DNA from: an uncultured bacterium
GTDB lineage: Bacteria; Bacillota; Clostridia; Oscillospirales; Oscillospiraceae
Length of the DNA: 47,934 bases
Direction: 5' to 3'
Assembly: GCA_947643715.1 (NCBI GenBank)
Contig: CANRXB010000019.1
Location: 1-47,934 of the forward strand
Below, piece by piece: positions 35,657-43,801 of this stretch; position 1 is the first letter of the stretch; every line of letters starts with the position of its first letter. A program made the position numbers and the translations under genes. The notes beneath the pieces were generated by a model that saw only the letters and a list, made by a program, of their open reading frames with translations, had not been told where the DNA came from and searched no databases.

Positions 35657-37988
35657 CCAGGACCCCCGCGTCTCCCCCCTGTCCGTGGCGGCCGACGGCC
35701 TGCTGCTGGTGTGCGCCATGGCGGGCGTCACCGCCTGCTTCCTGTCGCTGTACGGCGATGCGCGCTTGGGTGCGCTGATGACCGCCCAGGCCACGCCCCT
35801 GGACCAATGCGCCGCCTGGTCGCCCAGCTTCCTTTTGCTGTCCGTGGTGTTCGCCCTGCTCTCGCTGTGCCTGTGGTCGCTGCCCCGAGGCCGCGGCAGG
35901 GCCGCCTGCGGGGCCTTCCTCCTGTGGGCGGCAGCGGCGTTCTACGCCCGGGAGCGCGCGTCCCACGGGGCCACGCTCTGCCTGCGCACCATCACCGACC
36001 TGTTCTCCAAGCGGGTGGCCTGGGGCCGGACGTTCCAGTATGACCCGGGGCTCGCCCAGGCGGAGCAGGGCGCCGCCGCCCGGCTGTCCCTCATCCTGGC
36101 CCTGTACCTCCTGGCCCTGGCCTTGGGCTGGGCGGTGGTGCGTTCCCGGCGGTGGTGGATGGTGGTGCTGCTCACCCTGCCTCCTCTGCTCCCCGGCCTG
36201 CTGGCCGACCTCTACCCGAGCTGGCCCGCCTTCATGGCCCTGAGCGCCTGCTGGTGCGCCATGCTGCTCACCAGCCTGTGCCGGTGGTCCGCCCCTTCTG
36301 GACGGGGCAGGCTCACCCTGGCGGCGCTGGCGGGGTCCGCGGCCGTGCTGGCGACCATCACCCTGGCCTTCCCCATGGAGGGCTACGCCCGCCCCGGCTG
36401 GGCCCTCCGGCTGGAGGGCGATCTGAGCTCCGCTACGGACCGGCTGTCCGACCTCCTCTCCCGATTTGACGGGCCCTTCGGCGCTCCCGTCACCTTCGTG
36501 GGGACCACCGGCGAAGCCGACCTTGCCGGCGCCGGGCCGCTGCACTATACGGGCCGGACCGTGCTCCGGGTCTCCACCGACCGCAGCGGACGGCTGTATC
36601 TCCGGGGGGCGTCCCTGGCGGTATACCGCGACGGGCGCTGGACCGCCCCGCCCCAGGGGAGCTACCAGGGCTATCTGGACGGCGCCGGCCAGGAGGCCCC
36701 CGTCTCCCCGCTGCTGTTCCCCTCTCTGTTGGGGACGCGAGGGGACGTCTACACGGCCACCGTGGTCGATCTGGGCGCGATGGGCAACTGCGGCTACGCC
36801 CCCTATCACCTCGTGGATCAGGACTGGGCAGAGACGGGCGTGCTGCCCATGGAGGACGCCTTCCTGGCCCGGCGGGAGGGCGGGCAGATCCACACCGTCT
36901 CCTTCACCGACGCCGCCCCGCGCCCCGATCCTCCTGCCCCCTCGGGAGAGGGTCCGGAGCGGGAAGCGGACCTTTATGCAGACTATGTACGCTCCCTCTA
37001 TCTGCAAGTGCCGGACGAGCTCGTGCCCGTCCTGACCCGTGTGCTGGAGGAGGACAGCGATCTGCTCACCGGCGGCTACGCCGGCGCGGACCGGCGGGAC
37101 ATCGCCGCGGAGGTGGCCGCGCTGCTGGAGCGCCGCTGCCGGTACGACCTGGCGACCCCTGCCGCCCCGGAGGGGACGGACCCGGTGGCGCACTTCCTCA
37201 CCGAAAGCCGACAGGGCTATTGTATGCACTATGCCTCCTCCGCTGTGCTGATGCTCCGCCTGCTCGGCGTGCCCGCCCGGTATGTCAGCGGCTTCACAGC
37301 GGATTGCCATCCGGGCCGGTGGACGCACGTCCCGGACCGCGCGGCCCACGCCTGGGCGGAGATCTGGCTGGACGGCTTCGGCTGGTATCCGGCAGAGGTC
37401 ACCCCCGCCGCCGCGTCCGCATGGCACGAACAGGAGGAGCCGATCGGCCCATCCTCCGACCCCTTGCCCGAGAGCGAGGAGCCCCAGCCCACGCCCACGC
37501 CGTCTACGGCCCCGGCCCCCTCCGCCCGCCCCACTCCAGACCCTCAGGGGGACGGACAGGACGAGCAGGACGGCCCGGGAGAGGACGCGGCCCCGGCCTC
37601 TTCCGGCCTGCCGGTCCAGGCCGCCGCCGTGGTGAGCGGCGTCCTCCTGCTGCTCTGGCTGGGACAGCGTCTGCCCAAACGATACCGGGACAGGCGGCTG
37701 TCCTCCCCCGACCGTGACCGCGCCGCCCTGGACGCCTACGGCTACCTCCGGCGGATGGAGCGCTGGGGCGGGCGGATGGATCCCCGGGCGCTGGAGCTCG
37801 CCCAGAAGGCCCGGTTCAGCCAGCATCCCCTGACTCAAGAGGAGCTGGGGGAGATGCGCGCCCTCGTGGACCGGGAGCGGGAACGCCTGTGCGTCGTCCT
37901 GGGCCCCGCAGCGCGGCTGGCGTTCCGCTACCTGTGGGGGATGCCCCGCCCGGCAAGACCGGGAACGCCCCCGAAAGATGGGGGATAA
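35649..37988 (+). CDS. Membrane-anchored transglutaminase-like protein
   Basis: The protein has 779 aa from ATG 35649, with GGAGG 7 nt upstream. About six N-terminal membrane helices (residues 10-230) precede an extracellular region. The transglutaminase core has Cys525 (GYCMHYAS) and His567 (AHAWAEIWLDGFGW). A Pro/Ser-rich segment, a helix near 660-675 and a cytoplasmic DUF4129-like end follow. This architecture (TgpA/YebA type) regularly pairs with MoxR and DUF58. Its substrate is unknown. Confidence 0.92.
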   Translation: MTDQDPRVSPLSVAADGLLLVCAMAGVTACFLSLYGDARLGALMTAQATPLDQCAAWSPSFLLLSVVFALLSLCLWSLPRGRGRAACGAFLLWAAAAFYARERASHGATLCLRTITDLFSKRVAWGRTFQYDPGLAQAEQGAAARLSLILALYLLALALGWAVVRSRRWWMVVLLTLPPLLPGLLADLYPSWPAFMALSACWCAMLLTSLCRWSAPSGRGRLTLAALAGSAAVLATITLAFPMEGYARPGWALRLEGDLSSATDRLSDLLSRFDGPFGAPVTFVGTTGEADLAGAGPLHYTGRTVLRVSTDRSGRLYLRGASLAVYRDGRWTAPPQGSYQGYLDGAGQEAPVSPLLFPSLLGTRGDVYTATVVDLGAMGNCGYAPYHLVDQDWAETGVLPMEDAFLARREGGQIHTVSFTDAAPRPDPPAPSGEGPEREADLYADYVRSLYLQVPDELVPVLTRVLEEDSDLLTGGYAGADRRDIAAEVAALLERRCRYDLATPAAPEGTDPVAHFLTESRQGYCMHYASSAVLMLRLLGVPARYVSGFTADCHPGRWTHVPDRAAHAWAEIWLDGFGWYPAEVTPAAASAWHEQEEPIGPSSDPLPESEEPQPTPTPSTAPAPSARPTPDPQGDGQDEQDGPGEDAAPASSGLPVQAAAVVSGVLLLLWLGQRLPKRYRDRRLSSPDRDRAALDAYGYLRRMERWGGRMDPRALELAQKARFSQHPLTQEELGEMRALVDRERERLCVVLGPAARLAFRYLWGMPRPARPGTPPKDGG

Positions 37989-38022
37989 AGGGAAATATCC
38001 CCACGAAACTCCGCCTGGGGCC

Positions 38023-38051
38023 TTGACATCCGGCGTTTTGTCATGTATCAT
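38023..38051 (+). promoter_or_regulatory. Promoter of rpsF-ssb-rpsR
   Basis: A perfect TTGACA (38023-38028), a 17-bp spacer and TATCAT (38046-38051) lie about 94 bp before rpsF. It is one of the strongest promoter matches in the window. Confidence 0.8.
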
Positions 38052-38060
38052 ATCTTAGTC

Positions 38061-38116
38061 TGCCGCTTCGTGCGACGTCGCGGCAAACCATCCTTGCCTC
38101 CGGCTGGACCGGAGGC
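38061..38116 (+). promoter_or_regulatory. Structured leader of rpsF, possible S6:S18 autoregulatory site
   Basis: Two hairpins follow the promoter: TGCCGC/GCGGCA (38061-38066 with 38080-38085) and an 8-bp stem GCCTCCGG/CCGGAGGC (38096-38116). S6:S18 complexes are known to bind rpsF leader hairpins carrying a CCG element in many bacteria. Whether this leader matches that model needs a covariance search. Confidence 0.45.
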
Positions 38117-38144
38117 CACAAGACCATAAGGAGGTGCAAACGAA

Positions 38145-38441
38145 ATGGCAAAAGTGAGTGGCAATTACGAGGTGCTCTACATCCTCGCTCCCACCATGGG
38201 AGAGGAGGACACCGCCGCCCTGGTGGCCCGCTTCAAGGAGCTGGCCGAGGGCCGGGGCACCGTGTCCGAGGTGGAAGAGTGGGGCAAGCGCCGTCTGGCC
38301 TACCCCATCAACGACCTGGAGGAAGGCTACTATGTCCTGATGACCTTCTCTTCCGATCCTGCGTTCCCCGCTGAGCTGGACCGCCTGATGCGCATCAACG
38401 CCAGCGTCATGCGTTCCATCATCGTGGCCAAGGACGCCTGA
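38145..38441 (+). CDS. rpsF: 30S ribosomal protein S6
   Basis: The protein has 98 aa, the normal length. YEVLYILAPTMGEEDTAALV, then WGKRRLAYPINDLEEGYYVL and a C-terminal LMRINASVMRSIIV are the S6 hallmarks. AAGGAGGT lies about 9 nt before the ATG. It is first in the rpsF-ssb-rpsR operon, found across Firmicutes. Confidence 0.98.
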   Translation: MAKVSGNYEVLYILAPTMGEEDTAALVARFKELAEGRGTVSEVEEWGKRRLAYPINDLEEGYYVLMTFSSDPAFPAELDRLMRINASVMRSIIVAKDA

Positions 38442-38454
38442 GAAGGAGATCAGC

Positions 38455-38943
38455 ATGCTCAATCACATCGTTATCATGGGCCGCCTGGCCCGTGACCCGG
38501 AGCTGCGCCACACCCAGACCGGCACCCCCGTGGCCAGCTTCCGCCTCGCGGTGGACCGGGACTTCAAGGACAAGAACACCGGCGAGCGCGCCACCGACTG
38601 GATCGACGTGGTGGCCTGGCGCGGCACCGGCGAGTTCGTCAGCCGTTATTTCACCAAGGGCCGCATGGCCGTGGTGGAAGGCCGGCTGCAGATGCGGGAC
38701 TGGACGGACAAAGACGGCAACCGCCGCACCTCTGCCGAGGTAGTGGCGGACAACGTGTACTTCGGCGATTCCCGCCGGGACGGCGACGAGCGCGGCAGCT
38801 ATGGCGAGCGCAGCAGCGCGGGCTATGGCGACCGCGGCGGCTACGGCAGTCCCCGTGCGCCCGCCCCCACCGACTACGGCATCCCGTCCGGCAGCGACCA
38901 ATTCTCCGAGCTGGCCGACGACGAGGCCACCCTGCCCTTCTGA
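38455..38943 (+). CDS. ssb: Single-stranded DNA-binding protein
   Basis: The protein has 162 aa. The OB fold begins MLNHIVIMGRLARDPELRHT and contains ERATDWIDVVAWRGTGEFV. A Gly/Arg/Tyr/Ser-rich linker follows from residue 105, and the C-terminal acidic tip ADDEATLPF binds partner proteins. GAAGGAG lies about 8 nt before the ATG, 13 bp after rpsF. Confidence 0.98.
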   Translation: MLNHIVIMGRLARDPELRHTQTGTPVASFRLAVDRDFKDKNTGERATDWIDVVAWRGTGEFVSRYFTKGRMAVVEGRLQMRDWTDKDGNRRTSAEVVADNVYFGDSRRDGDERGSYGERSSAGYGDRGGYGSPRAPAPTDYGIPSGSDQFSELADDEATLPF

Positions 38944-38978
38944 AACGAGGGCCATTCTGATAAAGGAGGTCTGCCAAT

Positions 38979-39221
38979 ATGGCTATGGATAATGCGAAGC
39001 CCCGCGGCAACCGCAAGCGCCGCAAGGTGTGCGCGTTCTGCGTGGACAAGGTGGAACAGATCGACTACAAGGACGCCCAGAAGCTCAAGCGCTACCTGTC
39101 CGAGCGGTCCAAGATCCTGCCCCGCCGCACCACCGGCACCTGCGCCATGCACCAGCGCCAGCTGACCGACGCCATCAAGCGCGCCCGTCATGTGGCCCTG
39201 CTGCCCTATGTGACCGACTGA
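38979..39221 (+). CDS. rpsR: 30S ribosomal protein S18
   Basis: The protein has 80 aa. [20 protein letters not shown], then [20 protein letters not shown] and the end [13 protein letters not shown] are the S18 signature. The two cysteines of the C+ type are present (CAFC). AAAGGAGGT lies 8 nt before the ATG. Confidence 0.98.
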   Translation: MAMDNAKPRGNRKRRKVCAFCVDKVEQIDYKDAQKLKRYLSERSKILPRRTTGTCAMHQRQLTDAIKRARHVALLPYVTD

Positions 39222-39234
39222 AGATCGTCTCAAA

Positions 39235-39263
39235 AGCCCTCGGAGCATCGCTCCGGGGGCTTT
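39235..39263 (+). terminator. Intrinsic terminator after rpsR
   Basis: A 12-bp stem (39235-39246 with 39250-39261, one T-G pair) with a 3-nt loop is followed by a short T-rich tail. It lies 14 bp after the rpsR stop. Confidence 0.8.
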
Positions 39264-39438
39264 CTCGATCGTATGCCTCATCCCTCATCCCTCGTCCCCG
39301 GACATCGGCCGCCCCCAGGTCATCTCCGGCATCCCCGAGGATATACCCTTCGTTTTGAAAGCCATGTGTATATACGGAACGTATCCATCCCATCCGTATC
39401 CCGAGCCGCTTTGCGGACGAGCAGGAGGGACATAGATC

Positions 39439-39476
39439 GGGCCCGTACCGGTTCGCGGTACGGGCCCTCTTCTTTT
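39439..39476 (+). terminator. Second plus-strand terminator-like hairpin in the rpsR-blaR spacer
   Basis: A perfect 12-bp stem (39439-39450 with 39456-39467), a 5-nt loop and a T-rich tail (TCTTCTTTT) are oriented for plus-strand transcripts. No plus-strand gene lies between it and the rpsR terminator. It either backs up the rpsR terminator or ends a small RNA starting in 39265-39430. The minus-strand blaR-like gene stops at 39508. Confidence 0.65.
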
Positions 39477-39507
39477 GCCGCCCCCCTTCGATCTGCCGTG
39501 CGGACGG

Positions 39508-42507
39508 TCAGACCACGGGGACTGCGAACTCTTCGTATGGGACGATCTCCAAATGGTCCGCCTGGAAACCGTCGCCGTCATAGCGCAGGAAATAGCTCAT
39601 CGAAGCCACATAAGGCCCCGCCTGATCGCCGTTGCCCAGCCTGATGAAGCCCAAGAAGCAAAACGGCGAAGCCAGCGGCCGCTCGGACGAGAGGCCCACA
39701 TAAGGGAACTCCTCGATCCGGCCACGCAGGCCGCCCTCCCTCAGCTCCTCATAGCCCGCGAACGCCTCCTCAGACAGCACGACGCTGTCCCCCTCGCCCA
39801 AAGCGGACCGGCAGGTCAGCGTCACGCTGCCGTCCCCGCTTCGCATGACAGCGGTGTTTTGGTCGAGATCGTCCAACAGCGCAGCGCTCTCGATGGCATG
39901 GCGGACCAGCCCGTGATCGGAGCGCTCATACACCACGACCCGCGGCTCGTTCAGCGCGCCGGGGCTGTAGATCAGCACGAATTCGGTCTGTCCGTCCGCG
40001 TCCACATCGGAGGCGTACGCCCGCTGGAAGTTTCGGACGTCCACTTCCTCGTCCAGCGGATAGACGGATCCCTGCCAGTCCAGCAGCACCTGCGTCCCCG
40101 CCCGCCGCAGGACGGCTTCGTCCATGACGCCGTTGACAGCGGCCCAAGGCTCGGTCTGCCACAGGACGTGTCCCTCAGTATGCTCCAGGCCGTCCGTCCA
40201 GAAGCTGTGGAACTCGCTGAACCGCCAGCCGTCCTGGGTCTCGACCATGCGCACGGGATATTCCACCATATAGTCATAGCTCTCCACCGACCGGACGGAC
40301 CACTGCTGTTCATCCTCTCCGGCCCGCGGCGTGTTGTAGCGGCCCGTCAGGGTGAACGCGATCGATCCGTCAGCCTGCTCCGCCGGCTCGGAATGGCTCA
40401 GGATCCCGCAGAAGCTGTCCCCGGCCAACCGGGAGACCGGGAGGAAATACGTGCTCCCCTCCACCTCGATGAACAGCCGCCGTCCCTCCCACTGGTTGCA
40501 GGCGTCCCAGAACGCTTCGGTGAACAGGGACAGGACCGTCGCCTCCAGGTCCGCCCACCGGGCGAACCTGCCTGTGGCCCGGACATATGTCGAGCCGTCC
40601 ACTTCCACACTGTCCTGCCAGTCGATCCTGTCCAATCCGCCCCGCAGGGAGATCTGTGCCGTGCTCTCGCCGAACAGCATGGAGTACAAGGTGCTGGCCT
40701 GACGGTAAAGGAACCTCTGCCCCGCGCCCAGGGACTTGGGCACGTAGGCGGACTGATCCGCCCCCACCGTTATGGGCAGCAGGCCGGTATCCTCGAACCA
40801 CCGATACCAGGACGCTCCAGGCTTTCGCTGCTGACGGCGCAGGGCGTCCTCATACGCCTCTTTGCTGGACACATCGTCATCGACATGATAGTCCCACGCC
40901 GCCCTGTCCCCCGCCTCAGAGCGGAGCTCGCACCAGGTGACGGGCTGCGTCTCTATGCCCTGCGGCGTGATGCGGGCCCGGCCGACCTCTTCCCCGCCGC
41001 CGCCGGAACGGTAAAAGGTGCCGTCCGCCTTGAGCTCCCCAAGCGCATGGTAGCCTGGAGCGTGCCCATAGACCTGACCGCCGTCCTCCCAAAGGATCAG
41101 GGACCCTAAGTCATACAGATAGTCGATCTCCTCACCGTCCCCATAGCCTCCATAGGTGGGCGCTATGACCACCTCGTCCGCGCCGTCCCCGTCCAGGTCC
41201 AGCACCGCCAGCTTCGGCTCTATATCGTAGAAGCTGTCCGGGAACCCATAGGCGGCGTTCAGCGGGTCGATGTCTTTCCACGCTCCGGTGCTCACATCAT
41301 AAAACTGCCGCTGCCCGGACAGCACCTCCACCGCCCAATCCGCCAACACAGGCGGCTGCGCCGCTGGGACGGCAGGGACATCGTAAGCTTCCGGGACCGG
41401 AGGCTCGGACACCTCCGGGGCCTGCGGCTCTTGGGAAGCGGACGGCGCCGGGTCCTCCGGCGCTTTGGCGGCCACCGGGTCCGTGAGCAGGCATATCGCA
41501 GCCAATGCCGACGCCAGCACGCTCACCGCCACCACCCACACCGCCGGGCGGCGGTAGCCCAGCACGTTCCGGATACGCCCCCTGGCGTCCCCTTCGTCGA
41601 AGGCCAAGGAACACGGGACGGGCGTCCGCCCTTTGGTGGCCAGGGAGAGCAGCGTGGCGGAGTAGTCCGCTTTCACCTCGCTTCCCATCTCCCGCAGCAC
41701 CGCCTCATCGCAGGCGGCCTCCACGTCCCGGCTCATGAGCACGAACGAGAGCCACACCGCCGGGTTGAACCAGTGGATGGCCAGCGCCGCCCAGCACACG
41801 GGCTTGACGATATGATCCAACCGCCGCAGATGGGCCCGCTCGTGGCACAGGATGAACTGTCTGGGCAGGCCGCTCAGCCCCATGGGCAGGTAGATCTTGG
41901 GGCGCAGCATCCCGAAGATGAACGGCGAGGACACCGTGGGATGCTCCCATGCGCCGTCCTCGGCCCGGATGGCGTCGAACAGGCGGCGGCGCAGCCACAC
42001 GCAGGAGGCCAGGCCATAGCCTCCCATGATCAGCGCCCCGGCCAGCCACGCCCCGGCCAGCACAGCCTGCCAAGGGAACCCCCGACGGGCAGGGGCCCGC
42101 TCCGTATGCTCCGTGACCGGGACGGGCGGCGGGACCGCGCCCTGGACGCTGTCCCCGGCCGGGACGCCGCTCGTTCCTCCCGGCGCCTGGGTCCAGACAG
42201 GTTCCTCGGACAGCCCCTCCCCTTGAAGGGGCGGGCCCTGTGCGTCCAGGCCAGGCCCGTCGGAGAGCGTCTGGGCAGGCAGCTCCTGCTGGGCCCGGGG
42301 GAGCACGGACAGCGGGCTCTCAAATGAAACGGGCACCAGCAGCCGGGCGAACACCACCAGCCACAGCAGGCACAGCACTTGCCGGGGGGCCCGTTTCTTC
42401 AGGACCAGCCGCAGCAGCGCCACCACGGCGGCGGCATATGCGGCGGTGAGGCTCATCTCCCACAGGGGGGCCAGGGCGCGAAACAGCGCGCTCAGCAGCC
42501 CGACCAT
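39508..42507 (-). CDS. BlaR1-like M56 peptidase with a large extracellular-type C-terminal part
   Basis: The protein has 999 aa. Residues 1-342 are the BlaR1/MecR1 membrane protease: helices near 15-35, 43-60, 148-170 and 325-342, and the zinc motif HERAH (222-226) with a downstream acidic ligand in ACDEAV. Residues 350-999 are soluble with no visible penicillin-binding motif. They include two acidic DxDxDG-like stretches (LDLDGDGADEV; DVDADGQTEF) like integrin-type or EF-hand-like calcium loops. It lies 2 bp after its BlaI-type partner. The sensed signal is unknown and beta-lactam sensing is not supported. Confidence 0.9.
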   Translation of the reverse strand: MVGLLSALFRALAPLWEMSLTAAYAAAVVALLRLVLKKRAPRQVLCLLWLVVFARLLVPVSFESPLSVLPRAQQELPAQTLSDGPGLDAQGPPLQGEGLSEEPVWTQAPGGTSGVPAGDSVQGAVPPPVPVTEHTERAPARRGFPWQAVLAGAWLAGALIMGGYGLASCVWLRRRLFDAIRAEDGAWEHPTVSSPFIFGMLRPKIYLPMGLSGLPRQFILCHERAHLRRLDHIVKPVCWAALAIHWFNPAVWLSFVLMSRDVEAACDEAVLREMGSEVKADYSATLLSLATKGRTPVPCSLAFDEGDARGRIRNVLGYRRPAVWVVAVSVLASALAAICLLTDPVAAKAPEDPAPSASQEPQAPEVSEPPVPEAYDVPAVPAAQPPVLADWAVEVLSGQRQFYDVSTGAWKDIDPLNAAYGFPDSFYDIEPKLAVLDLDGDGADEVVIAPTYGGYGDGEEIDYLYDLGSLILWEDGGQVYGHAPGYHALGELKADGTFYRSGGGGEEVGRARITPQGIETQPVTWCELRSEAGDRAAWDYHVDDDVSSKEAYEDALRRQQRKPGASWYRWFEDTGLLPITVGADQSAYVPKSLGAGQRFLYRQASTLYSMLFGESTAQISLRGGLDRIDWQDSVEVDGSTYVRATGRFARWADLEATVLSLFTEAFWDACNQWEGRRLFIEVEGSTYFLPVSRLAGDSFCGILSHSEPAEQADGSIAFTLTGRYNTPRAGEDEQQWSVRSVESYDYMVEYPVRMVETQDGWRFSEFHSFWTDGLEHTEGHVLWQTEPWAAVNGVMDEAVLRRAGTQVLLDWQGSVYPLDEEVDVRNFQRAYASDVDADGQTEFVLIYSPGALNEPRVVVYERSDHGLVRHAIESAALLDDLDQNTAVMRSGDGSVTLTCRSALGEGDSVVLSEEAFAGYEELREGGLRGRIEEFPYVGLSSERPLASPFCFLGFIRLGNGDQAGPYVASMSYFLRYDGDGFQADHLEIVPYEEFAVPVV

Positions 42508-42509
42508 GG

Positions 42510-42875
42510 TCAGCCCCCCTCTCTGAACCGGTCGATGACGGCTTTCAGCTCGTCGGCCTCCGCGTCGGAGATGGTCTTGCCCCCCATGAAGTGGGCCAGG
42601 AACGAGGGCAGGGACCCGCCGAAGGTCCGGTCCACCACCGCCCGGCTCTCCTCCCGGAGCACGGCCTCTTTGGGGACGGCGGCAGTGACCACCGCTCCCT
42701 CATTGCGCAGCACGCCCCGATCCACCAGCTTTTTCAGCACAGTGTAGGTCGTGGACTTCTTCCAGCCCAGCCGTTCCAGGGAGAGCTCCGCCAGCTTCCC
42801 GGAGGGCAGCGGCTCGTTCTCCCAGACGATGCAGGCGAAACGGTATTCGCCTTCCGCCAGTCTCAGGCCGTCCAT
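42510..42875 (-). CDS. BlaI/MecI/CopY family repressor
   Basis: The protein has 121 aa from ATG 42875, with GGAGGT 7 nt upstream; the longer frame lacks a ribosome site. It is a winged helix (LAELSLERLGWKKSTTYTVLKKLVDRGVLR, in parts) with a C-terminal dimer/cleavage region. BlaI repressors are cut when their BlaR partner is activated. The partner follows by 2 bp. Confidence 0.93.
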   Translation of the reverse strand: MDGLRLAEGEYRFACIVWENEPLPSGKLAELSLERLGWKKSTTYTVLKKLVDRGVLRNEGAVVTAAVPKEAVLREESRAVVDRTFGGSLPSFLAHFMGGKTISDAEADELKAVIDRFREGG

Positions 42876-42918
42876 CAGGCATACCTCCTTTGGTCTATCG
42901 ATATCGACTCTCTCTTCG

Positions 42919-42947
42919 AGTCTACCAAAACAGACTTTACCTGTCAA
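42919..42947 (-). promoter_or_regulatory. Promoter of the blaI-blaR-like operon, with dyads
   Basis: On the minus strand there is a perfect TTGACA (42942-42947), a 17-bp spacer and TAGACT (42919-42924) with extended -10 TGG. Short dyads overlap it (AGTCT/AGACT around the spacer; GACTC/GAGTC just downstream), suitable for BlaI self-repression. The classic TACA/TGTA box is not clear. Confidence 0.7.
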
Positions 42948-42967
42948 CCGTTGGAACGAAATTTCAT
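42934..42967. repeat. 34-bp direct repeat, copy A
   Basis: It matches 43538-43571 at 29 of 34 positions and includes an identical 14-mer (GTTGGAACGAAATT). This copy carries the -35 box of the blaI promoter. Confidence 0.8.
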
Positions 42968-43005
42968 CAAGATCTCGATAAAGATCCACTGATATAGTTT
43001 GACGG

Positions 43006-43371
43006 TCATTCTCTATCAGACAGGCCAAAGGCTCTTTTATATCCATCCAAGGAACCAATGAACACCTCGACGGCATCAAGTTCCGGCTCAGACATTTTCT
43101 CGATCTCAGCGATCAGCCTCTTTTGGGTAGGAGACAGATCGGGAGCATCAGACTTTGATACATAACAGTCTCCCTCTCCAGTCAGCACCCATCGGGCAGA
43201 ATATCCATATGCTTGTTCGATCAATAAGGCAAGTGCTTCAGAAATGTTACAGCGCTTGCCTTTTACCATATTTGATACATAACCTTCGGTCACCTTGATC
43301 GCACTCGCCAGATCTTTCTGCTTGATATGACGTTCATCAAGAATGAGTTGGATCCTATCCTTCAACTCCAT
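43006..43371 (-). CDS. XRE-family HTH regulator (121 aa)
   Basis: The protein has 121 aa from ATG 43371, with GAGGTG 6 nt upstream. Residues 1-60 are a Cro/CI-type helix-turn-helix (QKDLASAIKVTEGYVSNMVKG), and the rest is a short tail. The gene is clearly AT-richer than its neighbours and lies alone between two 34-bp direct repeats, suggesting acquisition. Its targets are unknown, but repeated motifs lie in its own promoter. Confidence 0.88.
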   Translation of the reverse strand: MELKDRIQLILDERHIKQKDLASAIKVTEGYVSNMVKGKRCNISEALALLIEQAYGYSARWVLTGEGDCYVSKSDAPDLSPTQKRLIAEIEKMSEPELDAVEVFIGSLDGYKRAFGLSDRE

Positions 43372-43401
43372 ATCATCACCTCGTAGACAGCATAGCGCAA
43401 A

Positions 43402-43458
43402 ACTATTCTCAGGCAACAAAAATATGTTGACAACTATTCCGAAAAGCGTTATTCTATT
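43402..43458. promoter_or_regulatory. Divergent promoters and repeated (C/T)TATTC boxes upstream of the 121-aa XRE gene
   Basis: Minus strand: TTGTCA (43427-43432), 17 bp, GAGAAT (43404-43409). Plus strand: TTGACA (43426-43431), 17 bp, TATTCT (43449-43454). The two -35 boxes share the near-palindrome GTTGACAAC. Four CTATTC/TTATTC boxes lie at 43402, 43433, 43448 and 43453, and CAAC-N8-GTTG sits between. This looks like an autoregulated operator. No convincing plus-strand gene follows. Confidence 0.55.
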
Positions 43459-43537
43459 CTAAACAAAGGAACAGAGCCTCAACATCCAGGACGAGAAAAC
43501 CGTGAACATCATCCGGCGTTTCGGCACAAACGAAAAA

Positions 43538-43571
43538 ACTTTCCCTGTCGATTGTTGGAACGAAATTCCAT
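43538..43571. repeat. 34-bp direct repeat, copy B
   Basis: See copy A at 42934-42967; 29 of 34 bases match. Here the -35-like box reads TCGACA and no -10 follows, so it seems a decayed promoter or an inert copy. Confidence 0.8.
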
Positions 43572-43591
43572 ACTGGGACTGTCCGGCCCGA

Positions 43592-43801
43592 TCACTCGTC
43601 GGTCCGGCCCAGCAAATAGTCTGTGGTCACTTCAAGAAGATCCGCAAGCATGACCAAAGTCTCAAAATCAGGACGGCGGCGACCGCCCTCATAATATTGG
43701 TATGCGCGTGTGGTCATCCCGAGATGCGTTGCGACTTCTCTCAGTTTCATTCCCTTTTCCTTGCGTGTTTTTCGTAAACGCTCTGCAAATGGCACCATCA
43801 T
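43592..43801 (-). CDS. Small XRE-family HTH regulator (69 aa)
   Basis: The protein has 69 aa and is essentially a single Cro/CI helix-turn-helix (ERLRKTRKEKGMKLREVATH, TRAYQYYEGGRRRPDFETLV) ending YLLGRTDE, a common end of phage/ICE regulators. It overlaps the ribbon-helix-helix gene by an ATGA junction, so the two are coupled. A second Met follows the first. Confidence 0.88.
   Translation of the reverse strand: MMVPFAERLRKTRKEKGMKLREVATHLGMTTRAYQYYEGGRRRPDFETLVMLADLLEVTTDYLLGRTDE

Noticed and set aside
35514-38051. 845-residue minus-strand open frame opposite the transglutaminase gene
   Set aside because: Low-complexity Gly/Arg/Gln composition and no ribosome site; the plus-strand gene is clear.
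39508-42875. Beta-lactam resistance sensor-repressor pair
   Set aside because: There is a BlaR1-type protease and a BlaI-type repressor, but no penicillin-binding domain and no beta-lactamase gene nearby.
43502-43777. 91-residue plus-strand frame after the divergent promoter
   Set aside because: It overlaps the 69-aa XRE gene in antisense, begins with GTG and a poor ribosome site, and has no recognisable domain.
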